Shown: piece by piece, positions 38,201-45,032 of the stretch
How the letters are laid out: each line of letters starts with the position of its first letter
How positions within the stretch are numbered: the stretch's first letter is position 1
Assembly (NCBI GenBank): GCA_030549495.1
Contig: JAUIRK010000008.1
Location: forward strand, 124,001-188,000
DNA: 64,000 bases
Direction of reading: 5' to 3'
Origin: Nectonema munidae
Lineage: Eukaryota; Nematomorpha; Nectonematoida; Nectonematidae
Translations under genes and position numbers: made by a program
The notes under the pieces: generated by a model
The model's input: the letters and a program-made list of their open reading frames with translations, nothing else
The model's database searches: none
What the model was told of the DNA's origin: nothing

Positions 38201-41200
38201 GGAGAACATTTTCTTAGTTATATTTTGTCTTTTTTCAATTCTAACTAAATAATCACATATGTTTTTGAAATAATATTTAGTCAATTAAAAAGATATTGCT
38301 AAATTAAAGTTCAAAATTTTTTAATAAAAATATAAAAAAATTTGGAAGAAATAATAGAAATTTGGAATCATTTAATTTGCTAATTCGTTGTGAAAAATTT
38401 AGAAGATTTAATACAAAAATAATTTAAAAATATAGTTTAATTAAAAATGAGACATATCAAATGGGTGGGCAAGGGTACCATGGGGTGTTTTCATCGAGAA
38501 GGCACAATTGCGCTGCTTGTATCGAATTATGAGGAAAGCAGAACCCAGTATCTAACCAACTTTACTCATGCCCCCTGAATTAAAACGATAAACAACAAAA
38601 TCAAAAAATTGAATTCAGATAGAATTGCAAAAAGACCAAATAGAATTGCAAAAGGACAAAATAGCCTTAAGAATGTTATATATATAAACATCTATCACAT
38701 ATGTATCTACCTAAATTGAGACGGAATTCTATAAGCATAAAAGCATGAGGTGGCTAAGAAGTTTCTATGAAAATATATCACAAATTATTGTATATAAAAC
38801 AAGCGAGCGATTTTAAAACAATTTAGAATTGACAAAGGAAGTGTAAAATTTTAGAGCACTATCGCCTTCTAAAAATTTTATTCTAAAAAAAGTTTATAAT
38901 AAGTGGAATAAAATTTATCATTTCTTCATTATATTTTTTATATGAATCAAATTTTGCTCTTCCTTTGTCAATTTTTATATATTATTTTACCTTTTATGAG
39001 TTCAATTTTTAAAAAATGATTTTACTCGAAAAATTTTAATAGAAAATAGAAAATTTTTAGGGTAAAAATACAGTTAAAATTTTGCTTCATTTCCTCCTAC
39101 CAATAATTTGAGTAATGTACGTTCCTGAGTCACACTAGTTAAATGTATCATAAAAAGATCATGCTTTCAAATATATTTTACCTTGAATGTGTCTGAATTT
39201 TGAGATTAACTAGACATCTCTAGACAACTGTACCCATGCCCATATTATATAGACGTGGGCATCCTTTTAATGCATTTCATTCCTGAAGTATTTAGGATTC
39301 AATGCAAATATTGCGGCAGAAGATGCGGCAATTAGAAGACAACTTTTTGCGCCAGTGTCCGGCAACAAATGTTCTGGAGCGCCGAAGACGGCAGAGAAGA
39401 AAACGGCACTCAAAAGTGACATTTGTGTGGCCAACGAAGAAAAGGATTCCTTCCTGGCAAAGGTGGACAGTCGAGATTTGATCGAGTTTGGCATGATTCC
39501 TGAATTTGTGGGAAGATTTCCTGTTATTCTTCCATTCCATTCCCTATCACAGGACATGCTCGTCCAAATTTTGACTCAGCCTAAAAATAGCCTTGTTTCA
39601 CAATACCAGAAGTTATTTTTTATGGATGGGGTAATGTGTTGCCTTATTTTATATTTCAAATTTGCCCTTTTATTCTTATTGGCCATTTGGACAAATATTT
39701 AGTTTGAGGTATGAACCACGCTCATTCTACATAATTTCTAGATTTGACATTTTTAGTCGTGCCTTAGTATGAATAATGTTAGTTTAACTCTTTCATCCCC
39801 AGCAAGGCACTTGTTTGGATAAAATAAATGCGGTCTTCTTTATAATATTAATAACACAATGACAATTCGTTTTAAAAACGTAACGCTTAAAGTGTTGAAC
39901 TACCTAAAAAATTGTAGGCAACACTTGAAAAGATCCAATTCGTCAAACTTATTATAAACATAGATAATTGATCAAATTGATTGATCTAAAGACATTGACA
40001 CGGAAATAGGGCATAAATGTACATTTTGTATATTCATAGATGATGCGCAATTTTTTTTAGATTTGGAGTCATAAACTCATATTTTGCCAAATAATAAAAA
40101 TAATTTTAAAAGCTAAATGATCTTCAAAATAAGTAAAGATAAATTTGCGTGAAGTGCGTTTCTAACTATATTGTCTATATGAAAGAAGGCATGAAAAGAA
40201 ATGCAGTAGTATACTTCATAATATTCCTTACAACAGGATTTCTCAGCGCGTATTACTTATTTGCCGACATTTAGAAAAGTTTTTTGCAGGCCATGAAAAT
40301 ACCTTGGAATGGAAAAAAGTTTCCTTCAATAATTTCTTCTCGATTTTCCATATGTATTTAGCTACTATTACTTGCACACACGTAGATTGAAATACGATTA
40401 GTTTTATGATATACAGATGTGTATGTAGAGGGAGGGGGAGGGGGTGCATTGAAGCATTGCCCCACCAGTTAAATTTTATTTGAAAATAGTTTTAATATAT
40501 TAACCCATTTAAGACCAAGCAAAGCAGACTTATGTTCCAAAATAGGAACATTGGTCGTAAATGGGTTAAAACATATTTCAGATCTACAATGAAATTATTA
40601 CTGAGTTTTTAAATTTAAACAAGGAGTTATAGTTATGAAATTAATAGCTCCCACAAATTAATTTTTTGAATACAGCGTGGATGATAAATAATAATGGTAG
40701 AACAAGTATAATTATAATGCGTGTTGTGTCTCATGATTGAGTTTATTAGACGACAAACTGCTCTTTAAAACGTTATAATATCTGTATGTAATTTTTTAAT
40801 TAATCTTAATCAAAAGTCGATAATGGGTAAATAACTTGCATTTTACATACCTCCCTAAACTACAGTGTATTCTTATTATTAACAAAAAATGAAACTAAAA
40901 TTAATGGCAAAGAGCTATGCATGTTTCAAAAGATTTATGGGTAAAAATTAGCACTAGTTTTGGCTCATACGCGCATATATTTTTTGCGAGTCCGTATGAA
41001 GTATTTTTCTACTTGAACGACTCTAATCATGAAGCTGTTAGCGGCCATTTCAGATTTTTTTTATCGTGAAGATTTAATTCATAAAAAATGTTTACCTTTG
41101 AGATAAGCTACAATAAAATTAGAAAGAGAAAAAATTCCGTTTTTTTCAAATTTTAAGAAATAGGGATAAAATAGATTATGTTGAGTCAGTTTACATTCGT

Positions 41201-44200
41201 TTTCTTATATGTTGATTGGTCAATACCGAAGACAATTTAGACTATCAATTTTTATATAGAATGCAAAATTTGACTAAAATTTATTATATTGTCTTTTAAT
41301 TTTACTAAAATAGAAAACACGTAAATTAAAAAAATAAGATTATAGAGAAAACGACATTTAACTCAAGCAAAGTTACTACTTTAGGGTCTCTAACTTTTTG
41401 CCACAATTGTATGGAAACCTTGATTTTATATTTAATGAAACTTGCTGAGTTATATATGGAATACCTTTTATCTTATACAGCTCTTTATGTCTTTTTGTTC
41501 AAAAACACTTATCACAGTTGCTACACACTCTAAGTACTACAAAAATTCATCAAATTTAAACTAAAATTCTCTTTTAAAATTTACCTTTTTCTTGAAAATA
41601 TAAAGTTACAATTTAATATGATTCATTAGATCCATTGTGAATTTGCTGAAGACGCCCTGGTCGCCATTTCTAAGCAAGCTTTGGAAAAGAATACCGGAGC
41701 TCGTGGCTTAAGGGCCATCATGGTAAGATCCTTCTTCTTTTCGTCTCCCTCGCTCTTTACCGGATGCGTAATTTCTAAGCGCATCGATTCGTATTCAGCA
41801 TTTTAGAAAATATTTTCACACCTTCTTAACAAGTTCTTGAAATCGAATCTTTTGTTTGTACAGTGTTGAAAAGAAGGAAAATTGGAAAGATTTTAATTTT
41901 TGAACAGAGTTAACTCCTAAATTCTCGTTAGTATGTTATATACTTATTACACTGACAAGAATTTACAAAAGTTAACTAAATCTTAATTATTAATTAAAAA
42001 CATTTTGGACAGAGCAAACGAACACCTGTGAGCTATATATATCATACATATATATGGGCACCTCTTCATTTTAAAATTCGAAAAATATTTAAAAGTATTT
42101 TTTGTAAACTTTTCCCCTCAAAAACATCAACGTGTTTGCCAAGTTCTAAGCCAACTTCAAGCCTTTTTTCCCTCAAAATTATTTTCCACTCCTGACCAGG
42201 GTTGCTAGGAGTGTGGAGTCTGCTAATTCGAATGGGTAGGAATCGCAGGCTGTATCTAATAAAATGAGTCGGATTCTTTTAAGTATTTTTAAATAATAAA
42301 AAAATAATTCAATTTTTGGAACGATATCAAGTGGCGCTTCTTTAGTAAGTACGAGTTGGATATTTTCACTCAGACTCCGAAACCCTGTTCGTGAGAGAGA
42401 TGTTTGAATGAAGTTTATTTTTCTCACTTGATATGATTTAGCATGTGGCATGATGCTCTCATATTCTCCCTTTTATATTTTACGCACGCAATACGGCCCA
42501 TTGCCCAAACTCGGTATTTTTGGAGATTTTTTTTTGGCAAATTTGACCAAATCCAGTCATATTAGGTAAATATATTTATAATCCTTGCATCTATTGTAGG
42601 AAAGTTGGGTGAAACCCAAAACAACTAGTCTCAAAATAAATGTTCCCTAATAGCTAAAATTATGAACGTGTTCTTCCAAACCTAATTTTTCTTAGTTGAA
42701 ACATTCTCATATTTTTATTATTGTTTTAATTAATTATGATAAAAACAATAATAAATAGCTAGGGAAAATTTATAGAAGAACGTGACGTGAAAACGACAAA
42801 GCTGCTTTATCAACAGGATTTCAAGTAGAGTAAAATACAGCAAAAACTTTGAAAAAAGCACAAAATGTTGATTCTTTTCAAATGAGAAGCAATAAATAAA
42901 CATAATTAAGTTTTTTTGATTTTGGCTGACGCTCTTCAGTTAAAATTCGGTAGCGGTTGGCTGCGTTAGACAGGTTAGACGCTCTTATCCAATCAACGTT
43001 GAATAAGAGATGTCGCTCTTGTTCAGGTGGCTCTTTTATAAAGGCGGTGCTTTCAACAGGTTAAACTGTGTACGTGTATGTAGCTCCATCTTCCCATTAC
43101 TCTTTCTATTCTAAAGTGATAAATATATTGGCTAAATAATTTCTGATCAAGTTTGAAGCTTTGCTTCATTAACTGCACCAAAAATTTGAATTCTCTCTAT
43201 TTGGAAGATAAATCCTTGTTTTTTGTTTCTCATTGAGCTTTCCATTTGTTTTTGAATATATGAAATTTAGTCGGGACGGCGCTCTTGTTCATGTGGCATG
43301 GATAGATGTTGAATTTTCTATTTTTGCTATAAGTAAATGCGCAGTGTGTCGTGTCAAGGTTACGGTGAAGAGGGATCTTTCAAAACTTGTTTTTTATTTG
43401 TACTTATCATCAAATTGTGCGTAAAACTCAGATTTTCTCAGCATTGCGGGATAAAATATAAACTCAAGCCATTTTTGACACCACTGAAGTCTTTAAGATG
43501 ATTATTATAGTAAAATTTCCATTATTTTCTCGCTATCCTTTGATACGCCTTTGACAAAATCATCTGAAATTATTCATGGTGATGATACAAAATCTTTTAG
43601 GAAAATGTGGATTCACATGGAAGAAGCTCCAACCTTCAAAAAATGGTAGAATTAAGTTTACCAATGTTTTTAAAGTTTCTTCAAATTTACCAACATGCAT
43701 AAAAAACAAATGTTCAATTTCTGCACCCAACCCATCGTGAGTATTTTTTCATTATTCGATGCTTTAACATGAACAAAAGTTTACGCAACTTTTAGCTTTT
43801 CAGGAAAAAACAGATTATGTTCTTGAATGCGATAAACTCCAGTTTTTTATTTCCTTGCAATACGCCAGGGAAACCTATGGTAAAAGAGATTTCATTAATT
43901 TTTTATGGAACCAAACTTATGGCCCATAAATTTTTTCCTCAGTATGAGTTCACGTTTATTCTGATCACATCAGACAACTTTTTGATAAATTTAGACAAAA
44001 TTTGCAAAAATGATACAAACCAATATGTTTTTAACTGTTGATTAACAATTATTGCCACTCAAAAACTGTTGTAATTTGATTGTTTTCATGGCCAATAAGC
44101 TTGACAAATTGGAAATTACATTTTGGATACCGATTAAAGTTCAAAATAAATATGTGATTGATATAATATCTTACCTCGGTGCTTAGTAGTTTCTTTGGAC

Positions 44201-45032
44201 GAAGACATTGCAATGAGTATAAAGGATGCAATATCTGTAAAAAATTGAAGGAGAAAAAGACAAGGATTATGGAAACTATAAGAGCAAAGGAACTCCAAAA
44301 GAAATAACCAGTCAACGAGTTTCCAAATGTGAATCTAAATTTTAATACCTTTCTGACTTTTATCTACAATGCACGCTTCACCAAAATGCATAAAAAGCGA
44401 AAAAAAGAAACATAGAGTATTTGAGTTTTATAACCTTAACAAAGTTGGAATAGATGCGGTGAATCAAATTTCGAAAAAGTATAGTATCCATTATACTTCA
44501 AGAAGTTGGCCAATCGCGGTTTATGGTAATATTTTAGATATATGCTGTCTGAATGCTGGCACATATACAGGATCGCAACTGACCATAAAATTTGTAGGAA
44601 AAACTACCGACTTTGTTTCAAAACATGTGATAAATGTTCCGATGGAAAGGTCAAATCGATTTTATTAAAGGTAAATAAAAAACTTGACCTTTTCGACTCT
44701 TAAATTATATTGATTAATCCTGAAGATCTTAAACAATTTTTTAAAGCGAATGGCATGCATTATCATGAATGAATCACTTGTGTATATTTTTATTTAAGGA
44801 GGCGATTTTGTTAGAAGCCATGTTCGAGACTCCAGGCACAAAGATCAAACATATCAAAATTACGGAAGACGTCGTATCCGAAAAAGCAAATCCCGAGTAC
44901 ACATATCTCGATGATGATGCTCAGAGTATGGACAAGGAGGATCTCTGCAATTTCTATCCCAAAAAAGAATCCTCCGCACCTCTTGCGCCAGATGATGAAG
45001 ATCTTTCCAAGAAGAAGAAAGTTCTTCAGTAG
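14107..45032 (+). CDS. CLPX: Mitochondrial ATP-dependent unfoldase ClpX, 11 exons
   Basis: AAA+ ATPase that unfolds matrix proteins and passes them to the ClpP protease; animal CLPX also acts alone as a remodelling chaperone. Joined exons 14107-14206, 14298-14501, 18178-18329, 19455-19614, 23460-23825, 31353-31517, 32826-32914, 36457-36621, 39289-39630, 41630-41722 and 44799-45032 total 2070 nt: 689 residues plus TAG, with GT/AG at each junction and matching phases. Domains in order: basic presequence; C4 zinc finger (KCVKCGESC then KCNNCHH); linker ending [26 protein letters not shown]; Walker A GPTGSGKT split between exons 5 and 6; pore loop GYVGED; Walker [17 protein letters not shown]; sensor 2 GARGLR. 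Human CLPX is 633 residues, so the length is normal. Exons 3-11 are near certain from family similarity. Exon 1 and the acceptor of exon 2 are inferred. Introns of 0.09-7.5 kb carry many transposons. Confidence 0.95.
14298..14501 (+). CDS. CLPX: clpX exon 2, first half of the zinc finger
   Basis: Encodes a variable segment and then [17 protein letters not shown], matching the first CxxC half of the ClpX zinc-binding domain. The donor GTAAAC at 14502 is phase 1, and joining to exon 3 gives LTTRILKC, parallel to SSTRFVKC of human CLPX. The stronger-looking acceptor at 14286 (pyrimidine tract then CAG) gives a different phase. It would be right if the true first exon ends in phase 2, adding a few residues here. 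Confidence 0.85.
14502..17013. other. clpX intron 2, left part
   Basis: AT-rich with no coding feature. A 40-bp direct duplication (CCTTAACACAAAGATTG twice) lies at 15799-15875. CAGAATCAGAGTC-type repeats near 16385-16470 resemble the GGAGTCGGA-type repeat heads elsewhere in the window. Confidence 0.4.
17014..17360 (-). mobile_element. hAT relic, ZBED5-like, partial
   Basis: Minus-strand [20 protein letters not shown] then [17 protein letters not shown] matches the helical part of ZBED5-type hAT transposases (LAYLADIFxxLNELNxxLQG, then IxAFKxKLxLW), with [19 protein letters not shown] upstream on that strand. No ends were found; the frame is interrupted. It lies in clpX intron 2, opposite to the gene. 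Confidence 0.55.
17361..18177. other. clpX intron 2, right part
   Basis: A minus-strand frame of 89 codons at 17520-17789 has no recognised domain and may be more of the adjoining hAT relic. Otherwise nothing seen. Confidence 0.35.
18178..18329 (+). CDS. CLPX: clpX exon 3, second half of the zinc finger and linker
   Basis: Too fragmented to stand out as an ORF, but unmistakable by family comparison: [19 protein letters not shown] parallels human RFVKCEKCHHFFVVLSEAD. A Ser-rich linker then ends in PPPPKK, exactly as animal CLPX does just before the AAA+ domain. An alternative acceptor at 18165 (TTTTTAG) keeps the frame and would add four residues. The donor is GTTTAA at 18330, phase 0. LINE sequence begins within about 15 bp after the exon. 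Confidence 0.9.
18345..18882 (-). mobile_element. LINE RT fragment, main orientation
   Basis: Minus strand reads [20 protein letters not shown], then [30 protein letters not shown], and a YADD-box relic ITYVNDIT, followed by [12 protein letters not shown] in another frame. These are RT motifs 3-7 of a Jockey/RTE-X-like LINE. It has frameshifts and stops, is truncated at both ends, and begins within about 15 bp of the clpX exon 3 donor. Confidence 0.7.
18883..19175 (+). mobile_element. LINE RT fragment, inverted 5' part
   Basis: Plus strand reads [20 protein letters not shown] then [20 protein letters not shown], equivalent to RT motifs 1-2 ([19 protein letters not shown]). It stands head-to-head with the minus-strand fragment at 18345-18882, which carries the RT part immediately downstream. 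The two look like halves of one copy with its 5' portion inverted. Confidence 0.65.
19455..19614 (+). CDS. CLPX: clpX exon 4, start of the AAA+ domain
   Basis: Encodes [20 protein letters not shown] then [17 protein letters not shown], the highly conserved opening of the ClpX ATPase domain (human IYNYLDKYVVGQ and following). Acceptor TTTCTAG ends at 19454; donor A|GTAATG starts at 19615, phase 1. Confidence 0.96.
19615..21544. other. clpX intron 4, left part
   Basis: AT-rich with no gene seen. CCCTGGACAATGATCCCC (20855) and TGCAATTGCCCGGTTACC (21122) may be the two ends of a decayed MITE, but I could not show a convincing terminal repeat. Confidence 0.35.
21545..22932 (-). pseudogene. Minus-strand coding block of unknown identity in a clpX intron
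   Basis: Reading leftwards from a possible acceptor (CCATTTTTCAG, ending at 22933) a long frame runs [20 protein letters not shown], then [20 protein letters not shown], to about 22500. There it must shift frame to continue [20 protein letters not shown] and onward to a TGA at 21738. The same frame then stays open for 63 more codons ([20 protein letters not shown] and following) to a TAA near 21548. In total about 450 codons carry one frameshift and one in-frame stop. It is Leu/Ser/Cys-rich with no motif I recognise and no transposon ends nearby. It could be a retrocopy, a duplicated host exon, or a nested gene with sequencing errors. Confidence 0.5.
22933..23459. other. clpX intron 4, right part
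   Basis: No feature recognised. No further minus-strand exon of the neighbouring coding block could be found here. Confidence 0.4.
23460..23825 (+). CDS. CLPX: clpX exon 5, variable insert and Walker A start
   Basis: About 100 residues of low-conservation, Ser/Pro/Lys-rich sequence, where human CLPX has its own variable segment, then [15 protein letters not shown]. Walker A is broken by the intron before its Lys-Thr. The acceptor (GCAAG at 23459) is weakly preceded by pyrimidines and was chosen because its phase fits exon 4. The human motif LTPRELEIRR is not visible, so a small extra exon in the preceding 3.8-kb intron is possible. Donor G|GTATGT at 23826. Confidence 0.9.
23880..24005 (-). 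mobile_element. tRNA-derived SINE, copy 2 (partial)
   Basis: GTGTTTTCATTGCACCGCTTG through ACCAACCGTACTCACGCCCT matches the SINE family in reverse orientation. It starts about 55 bp after the clpX exon 5 donor, inside intron 5, and has a small insertion relative to copy 3. Confidence 0.55.
24636..26566 (+). mobile_element. Intact pogo/Tigger DNA transposon
   Basis: Complete element of 1931 bp. Terminal repeats CAGTAGAATCTCGCTACTAT plus GCC at the left, and the complement of GGCATAATAGCGAGATTTTA plus CTG at the right, match at 21 of 23 positions, flanked by the TA duplication expected of Tc1/mariner-superfamily insertion. TCGCTACTATGCCAC-type motifs are repeated just inside each end. One intact transposase ORF lies inside. 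Near-identical ends and an intact ORF point to a recent insertion into clpX intron 5. Confidence 0.92.
24875..26431 (+). CDS. Tigger/pogo transposase, 518 aa
   Basis: Uninterrupted. CENP-B-type helix-turn-helix at residues about 4-55 ([20 protein letters not shown]), a second Tc5-type DNA-binding domain about 75-135 ([24 protein letters not shown]), then the DDE domain: [10 protein letters not shown] with the first Asp, [12 protein letters not shown] with the second, and [17 protein letters not shown] with the third (DDD as in pogo). The acidic C-terminal third has coiled-coil character and ends before a short AT-rich 3' region. It cuts and pastes its own element at TA dinucleotides. It is the same class as vertebrate TIGD and JRK domesticated genes, but here it still sits between transposon ends. 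Confidence 0.92.
   Translation: MSDIKRKRTDFTLKQKKEIIDAEKNEPNQSKLAREISKKWGIEVKRTTVKSILSKKDAIEAAIKTGFSSKRVKLTQAHDPNLDEGVLMWLKQARGHNLPVSGSLVKEKAMKLAEIMHIPGFMASDGWLDNFKKRHGITFKTIQGEAGAVNLQSLFEWQQQVLRPLLAQFSAEDVFNLDETGLFWQLLPNKTMAFRGERCTGGKKSKQRITLLVGANMSGNEKLPLLVIGNSKKPRAFKNKKIPVTYKANSKAWMTAELFEETLREWNERLVKQGRKVLLCLDNFCGHPSDLQFDNIKLLFFPPNTTSISQPMDQGVIESLKRHYKKLLLSRRLEAIDEEREFKFTLLDALHVARYAWEQVNKSVIKNCFVKAKFVEEEIDQIEPKDEELLEIWNALPTEEKMHNNEEIELTDFLNADERLATSGSLLLEEIAEEVLKSKEQIESEDDKETIEEEVVQFQEAQRAWSTVRKFMQHCSVKLKVMQACDCLDQEMLEIRHMKMRQTTIFESFGIGHKYIKK
26575..28734 (+). mobile_element. Decayed Tigger DNA transposon, second family
   Basis: Terminal repeats: (C/T)AGTCAAACCTGCTCTAAAC at the left, and the complement of TTAAACAGGTTTGACTG at the right, flanked by TA. 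The left first base is mutated C to T. Subterminal repeats here are CGCCAC/CCGCCAC motifs. The length is 2160 bp. It begins 8 bp after the end of the intact Tigger element, the two sharing a TATATATA spacer. Its transposase gene is broken. Confidence 0.85.
27030..28523 (+). pseudogene. Broken Tigger transposase
   Basis: Starts ATG at about 27030, shifts frame at an A-run near 27050, then [20 protein letters not shown] is the CENP-B-type HTH. A stop at 27269 is followed by an internal deletion of most of the second DNA-binding domain. The DDE core is nearly whole: [42 protein letters not shown] frameshift between about 27950 and 28020 leads to the acidic C-terminus, ending [10 protein letters not shown]. 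Related to but clearly distinct from the intact 518-aa copy. It cannot make transposase. Confidence 0.85.
28735..30416. other. clpX intron 5, central part
   Basis: No gene seen. An imperfect hairpin with purine-rich and pyrimidine-rich arms (CCGTTATGAGAAAGGAAAAA against the complement near 30060) spans 29953-30063 and may be a small MITE. Confidence 0.4.
30425..31044. mobile_element. hAT-type MITE, 620 bp, perfect 8-bp target duplication
   Basis: Ends CAGCCATGTCAAACATGCGG and the complement of CCGAGTTTGACATGCCTG share a CAGsCATGTCAAAC terminus. The flanking 8-mers are identical: GTATATCA at 30417-30424 and at 31045-31052. GCGGCCC motifs recur inside each end. No coding capacity. The perfect duplication indicates fairly recent insertion, about 300 bp before clpX exon 6. 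Confidence 0.9.
31353..31517 (+). CDS. CLPX: clpX exon 6, Walker A end and pore loop
   Basis: Starts [18 protein letters not shown], completing Walker A, then [20 protein letters not shown] with the substrate-gripping GYVG pore loop. Acceptor CTCAG at 31352, donor G|GTAAAT at 31518, phase 1 on both sides. Confidence 0.97.
31920..32500 (-). mobile_element. hAT relic, GTF2IRD2/ZBED-like
   Basis: Minus-strand pieces: [10 protein letters not shown] and IIKDWC, then [20 protein letters not shown] with [20 protein letters not shown]. These parallel the segment IAKxxKPFTDGEFVKDC through VSLSRNTIxxRI in hAT transposases of the GTF2IRD2 type. Broken by frameshifts; ends not found. An isolated Tigger-like terminus (GAGAGGTTTCACTGTTA) lies at about 32739-32760, just to the right. 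Confidence 0.4.
32826..32914 (+). CDS. CLPX: clpX exon 7, Walker B
   Basis: Encodes [20 protein letters not shown] then [10 protein letters not shown], with the Walker B acid pair (Asp-Glu in LDEVDK). Acceptor TTTTAG at 32825, donor CAG|GTAACT at 32915, phase 1 in and phase 0 out. Confidence 0.97.
32915..34254. other. clpX intron 7, left part
   Basis: No gene seen. GACTCCGACTCCGATCTC at 33111 resembles repeat heads elsewhere. GGCATTTTTTC occurs about five times at 34037-34120, a small local repeat. Confidence 0.4.
34255..35085 (+). mobile_element. hAT relic, ZBED5-like, copy B
   Basis: Same family as copy [24 protein letters not shown] (the conserved xEVRWLSRG site), a helical stretch, and [15 protein letters not shown] (equivalent to the LCESGFS end motif). 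The DNA is visibly similar to 11130-11850, though both are interrupted. It ends where a minus-strand Tigger relic begins, so one has truncated the other. Confidence 0.65.
35086..35880 (-). mobile_element. Tigger/JRK-like transposase relic
   Basis: From 35861 leftwards: [20 protein letters not shown] with [20 protein letters not shown] (CENP-B HTH), then [20 protein letters not shown] with [19 protein letters not shown] (Tc5-type domain). In other frames follow [10 protein letters not shown] (first catalytic Asp region), [17 protein letters not shown] and [12 protein letters not shown]. It stops at 35086, before the second and third catalytic Asp. At least three frame breaks. Third distinct Tigger lineage in the window; ends not seen. 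Confidence 0.75.
35881..36456. other. clpX intron 7, right part
   Basis: AT-rich with a (TA)n run at about 35918-35935. No feature recognised. Confidence 0.4.
36457..36621 (+). CDS. CLPX: clpX exon 8, sensor 1 region
   Basis: Encodes [20 protein letters not shown] then [20 protein letters not shown] and [15 protein letters not shown]. This is almost collinear with human CLPX from the end of Walker B through sensor 1 (TNILF). Phase 0 on both sides; donor AAG|GTACCT at 36622. Confidence 0.97.
36622..39288. other. clpX intron 8
   Basis: No gene seen. CCAGGGGTGGCTAGCCCTTT (37180) and CCAGAGATCCACAACCAATG (38119) each look like a hAT-type left terminus, but no matching right ends were found. A SINE copy lies at 38472-38578. 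Confidence 0.4.
38472..38578 (-). mobile_element. tRNA-derived SINE, copy 3 (partial)
   Basis: AAGGGTACCATGGGGTGTTT then CATCGAGAAGGCACAATTGC is close to the complement of 57800-57900. The segment carrying the B box is deleted relative to copy 4. It sits in clpX intron 8. Confidence 0.6.
39289..39630 (+). CDS. CLPX: clpX exon 9, ClpP loop and arginine-finger region
   Basis: Opens [18 protein letters not shown] where human CLPX has YLGFGTPSNLGKGRR, the loop that docks into ClpP. An unrelated Lys/Ala-rich stretch follows, then the conserved [20 protein letters not shown] and [17 protein letters not shown]. Acceptor TGAAG at 39288, donor GGG|GTAATG at 39631, phase 0. Confidence 0.96.
39631..41629. 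other. clpX intron 9
   Basis: AT-rich, no gene seen apart from the small TTAA-flanked hairpin element at 40504-40565 and a G-rich run near 40430. Confidence 0.4.
40504..40565. mobile_element. 62-bp piggyBac-type mini-MITE
   Basis: Flanked on both sides by TTAA (40500-40503 and 40566-40569). Ends CCCATTTAAGACCAA and the complement of TTGGTCGTAAATGGG match at 14 of 15 positions, and an inner palindrome ATGTTCC-n6-GGAACAT follows. TTAA duplication with CCC...GGG ends is the piggyBac signature. Apart from about 13 bp the whole unit can fold on itself. Confidence 0.7.
41630..41722 (+). CDS. CLPX: clpX exon 10, sensor 2
   Basis: Encodes [20 protein letters not shown] then [17 protein letters not shown] is the sensor 2 motif contacting nucleotide. 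Acceptor CATTAG at 41629, donor ATG|GTAAGA at 41723, phase 0. Confidence 0.96.
41723..43800. other. clpX intron 10, left part
   Basis: No gene seen. AACCCAAAACAACTAGTCTC (42614) belongs to a repeat also seen at 46970 and 48800. TTCAACAGGTTAAACTGT (43050) resembles the right end of the decayed Tigger. GGAGTCTGC and CAGACTCCGA motifs near 42200-42380 recall the GGAGTC-type repeats. Confidence 0.4.
43800..44690 (+). mobile_element. piggyBac-like transposase relic, third lineage
   Basis: Frames in order: [20 protein letters not shown] then YGP (piggyBac N-region GxYGKxLxLxxLWNxxYGP), and near the end [20 protein letters not shown] then [20 protein letters not shown], the C-terminal YNxxKxGVDxxDQ-Y-RRWPxxxxxNxLD signature with the third catalytic Asp. 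The DNA between is reduced and interrupted. No TTAA-flanked ends found. It ends about 110 bp before clpX exon 11. Confidence 0.65.
44799..45032 (+). CDS. CLPX: clpX exon 11, C-terminus and stop
   Basis: Encodes [14 protein letters not shown] (human EKLLLEPMFEVPNS) followed by an acidic tail, a final KKKKVLQ and TAG at 45030. Acceptor TTTAAG at 44798. The acidic, poorly conserved C-terminal extension is normal for animal CLPX. Confidence 0.95.
   Translation, partial: EAILLEAMFETPGTKIKHIKITEDVVSEKANPEYTYLDDDAQSMDKEDLCNFYPKKESSAPLAPDDEDLSKKKKVLQ

Noticed and set aside
37180-38210. Possible hAT element from CCAGGGGTGGCTAGCCC to CCAGAGATCCACAACC
   Set aside because: Both ends look like left termini in the same orientation, with no inverted partner and no target duplication.
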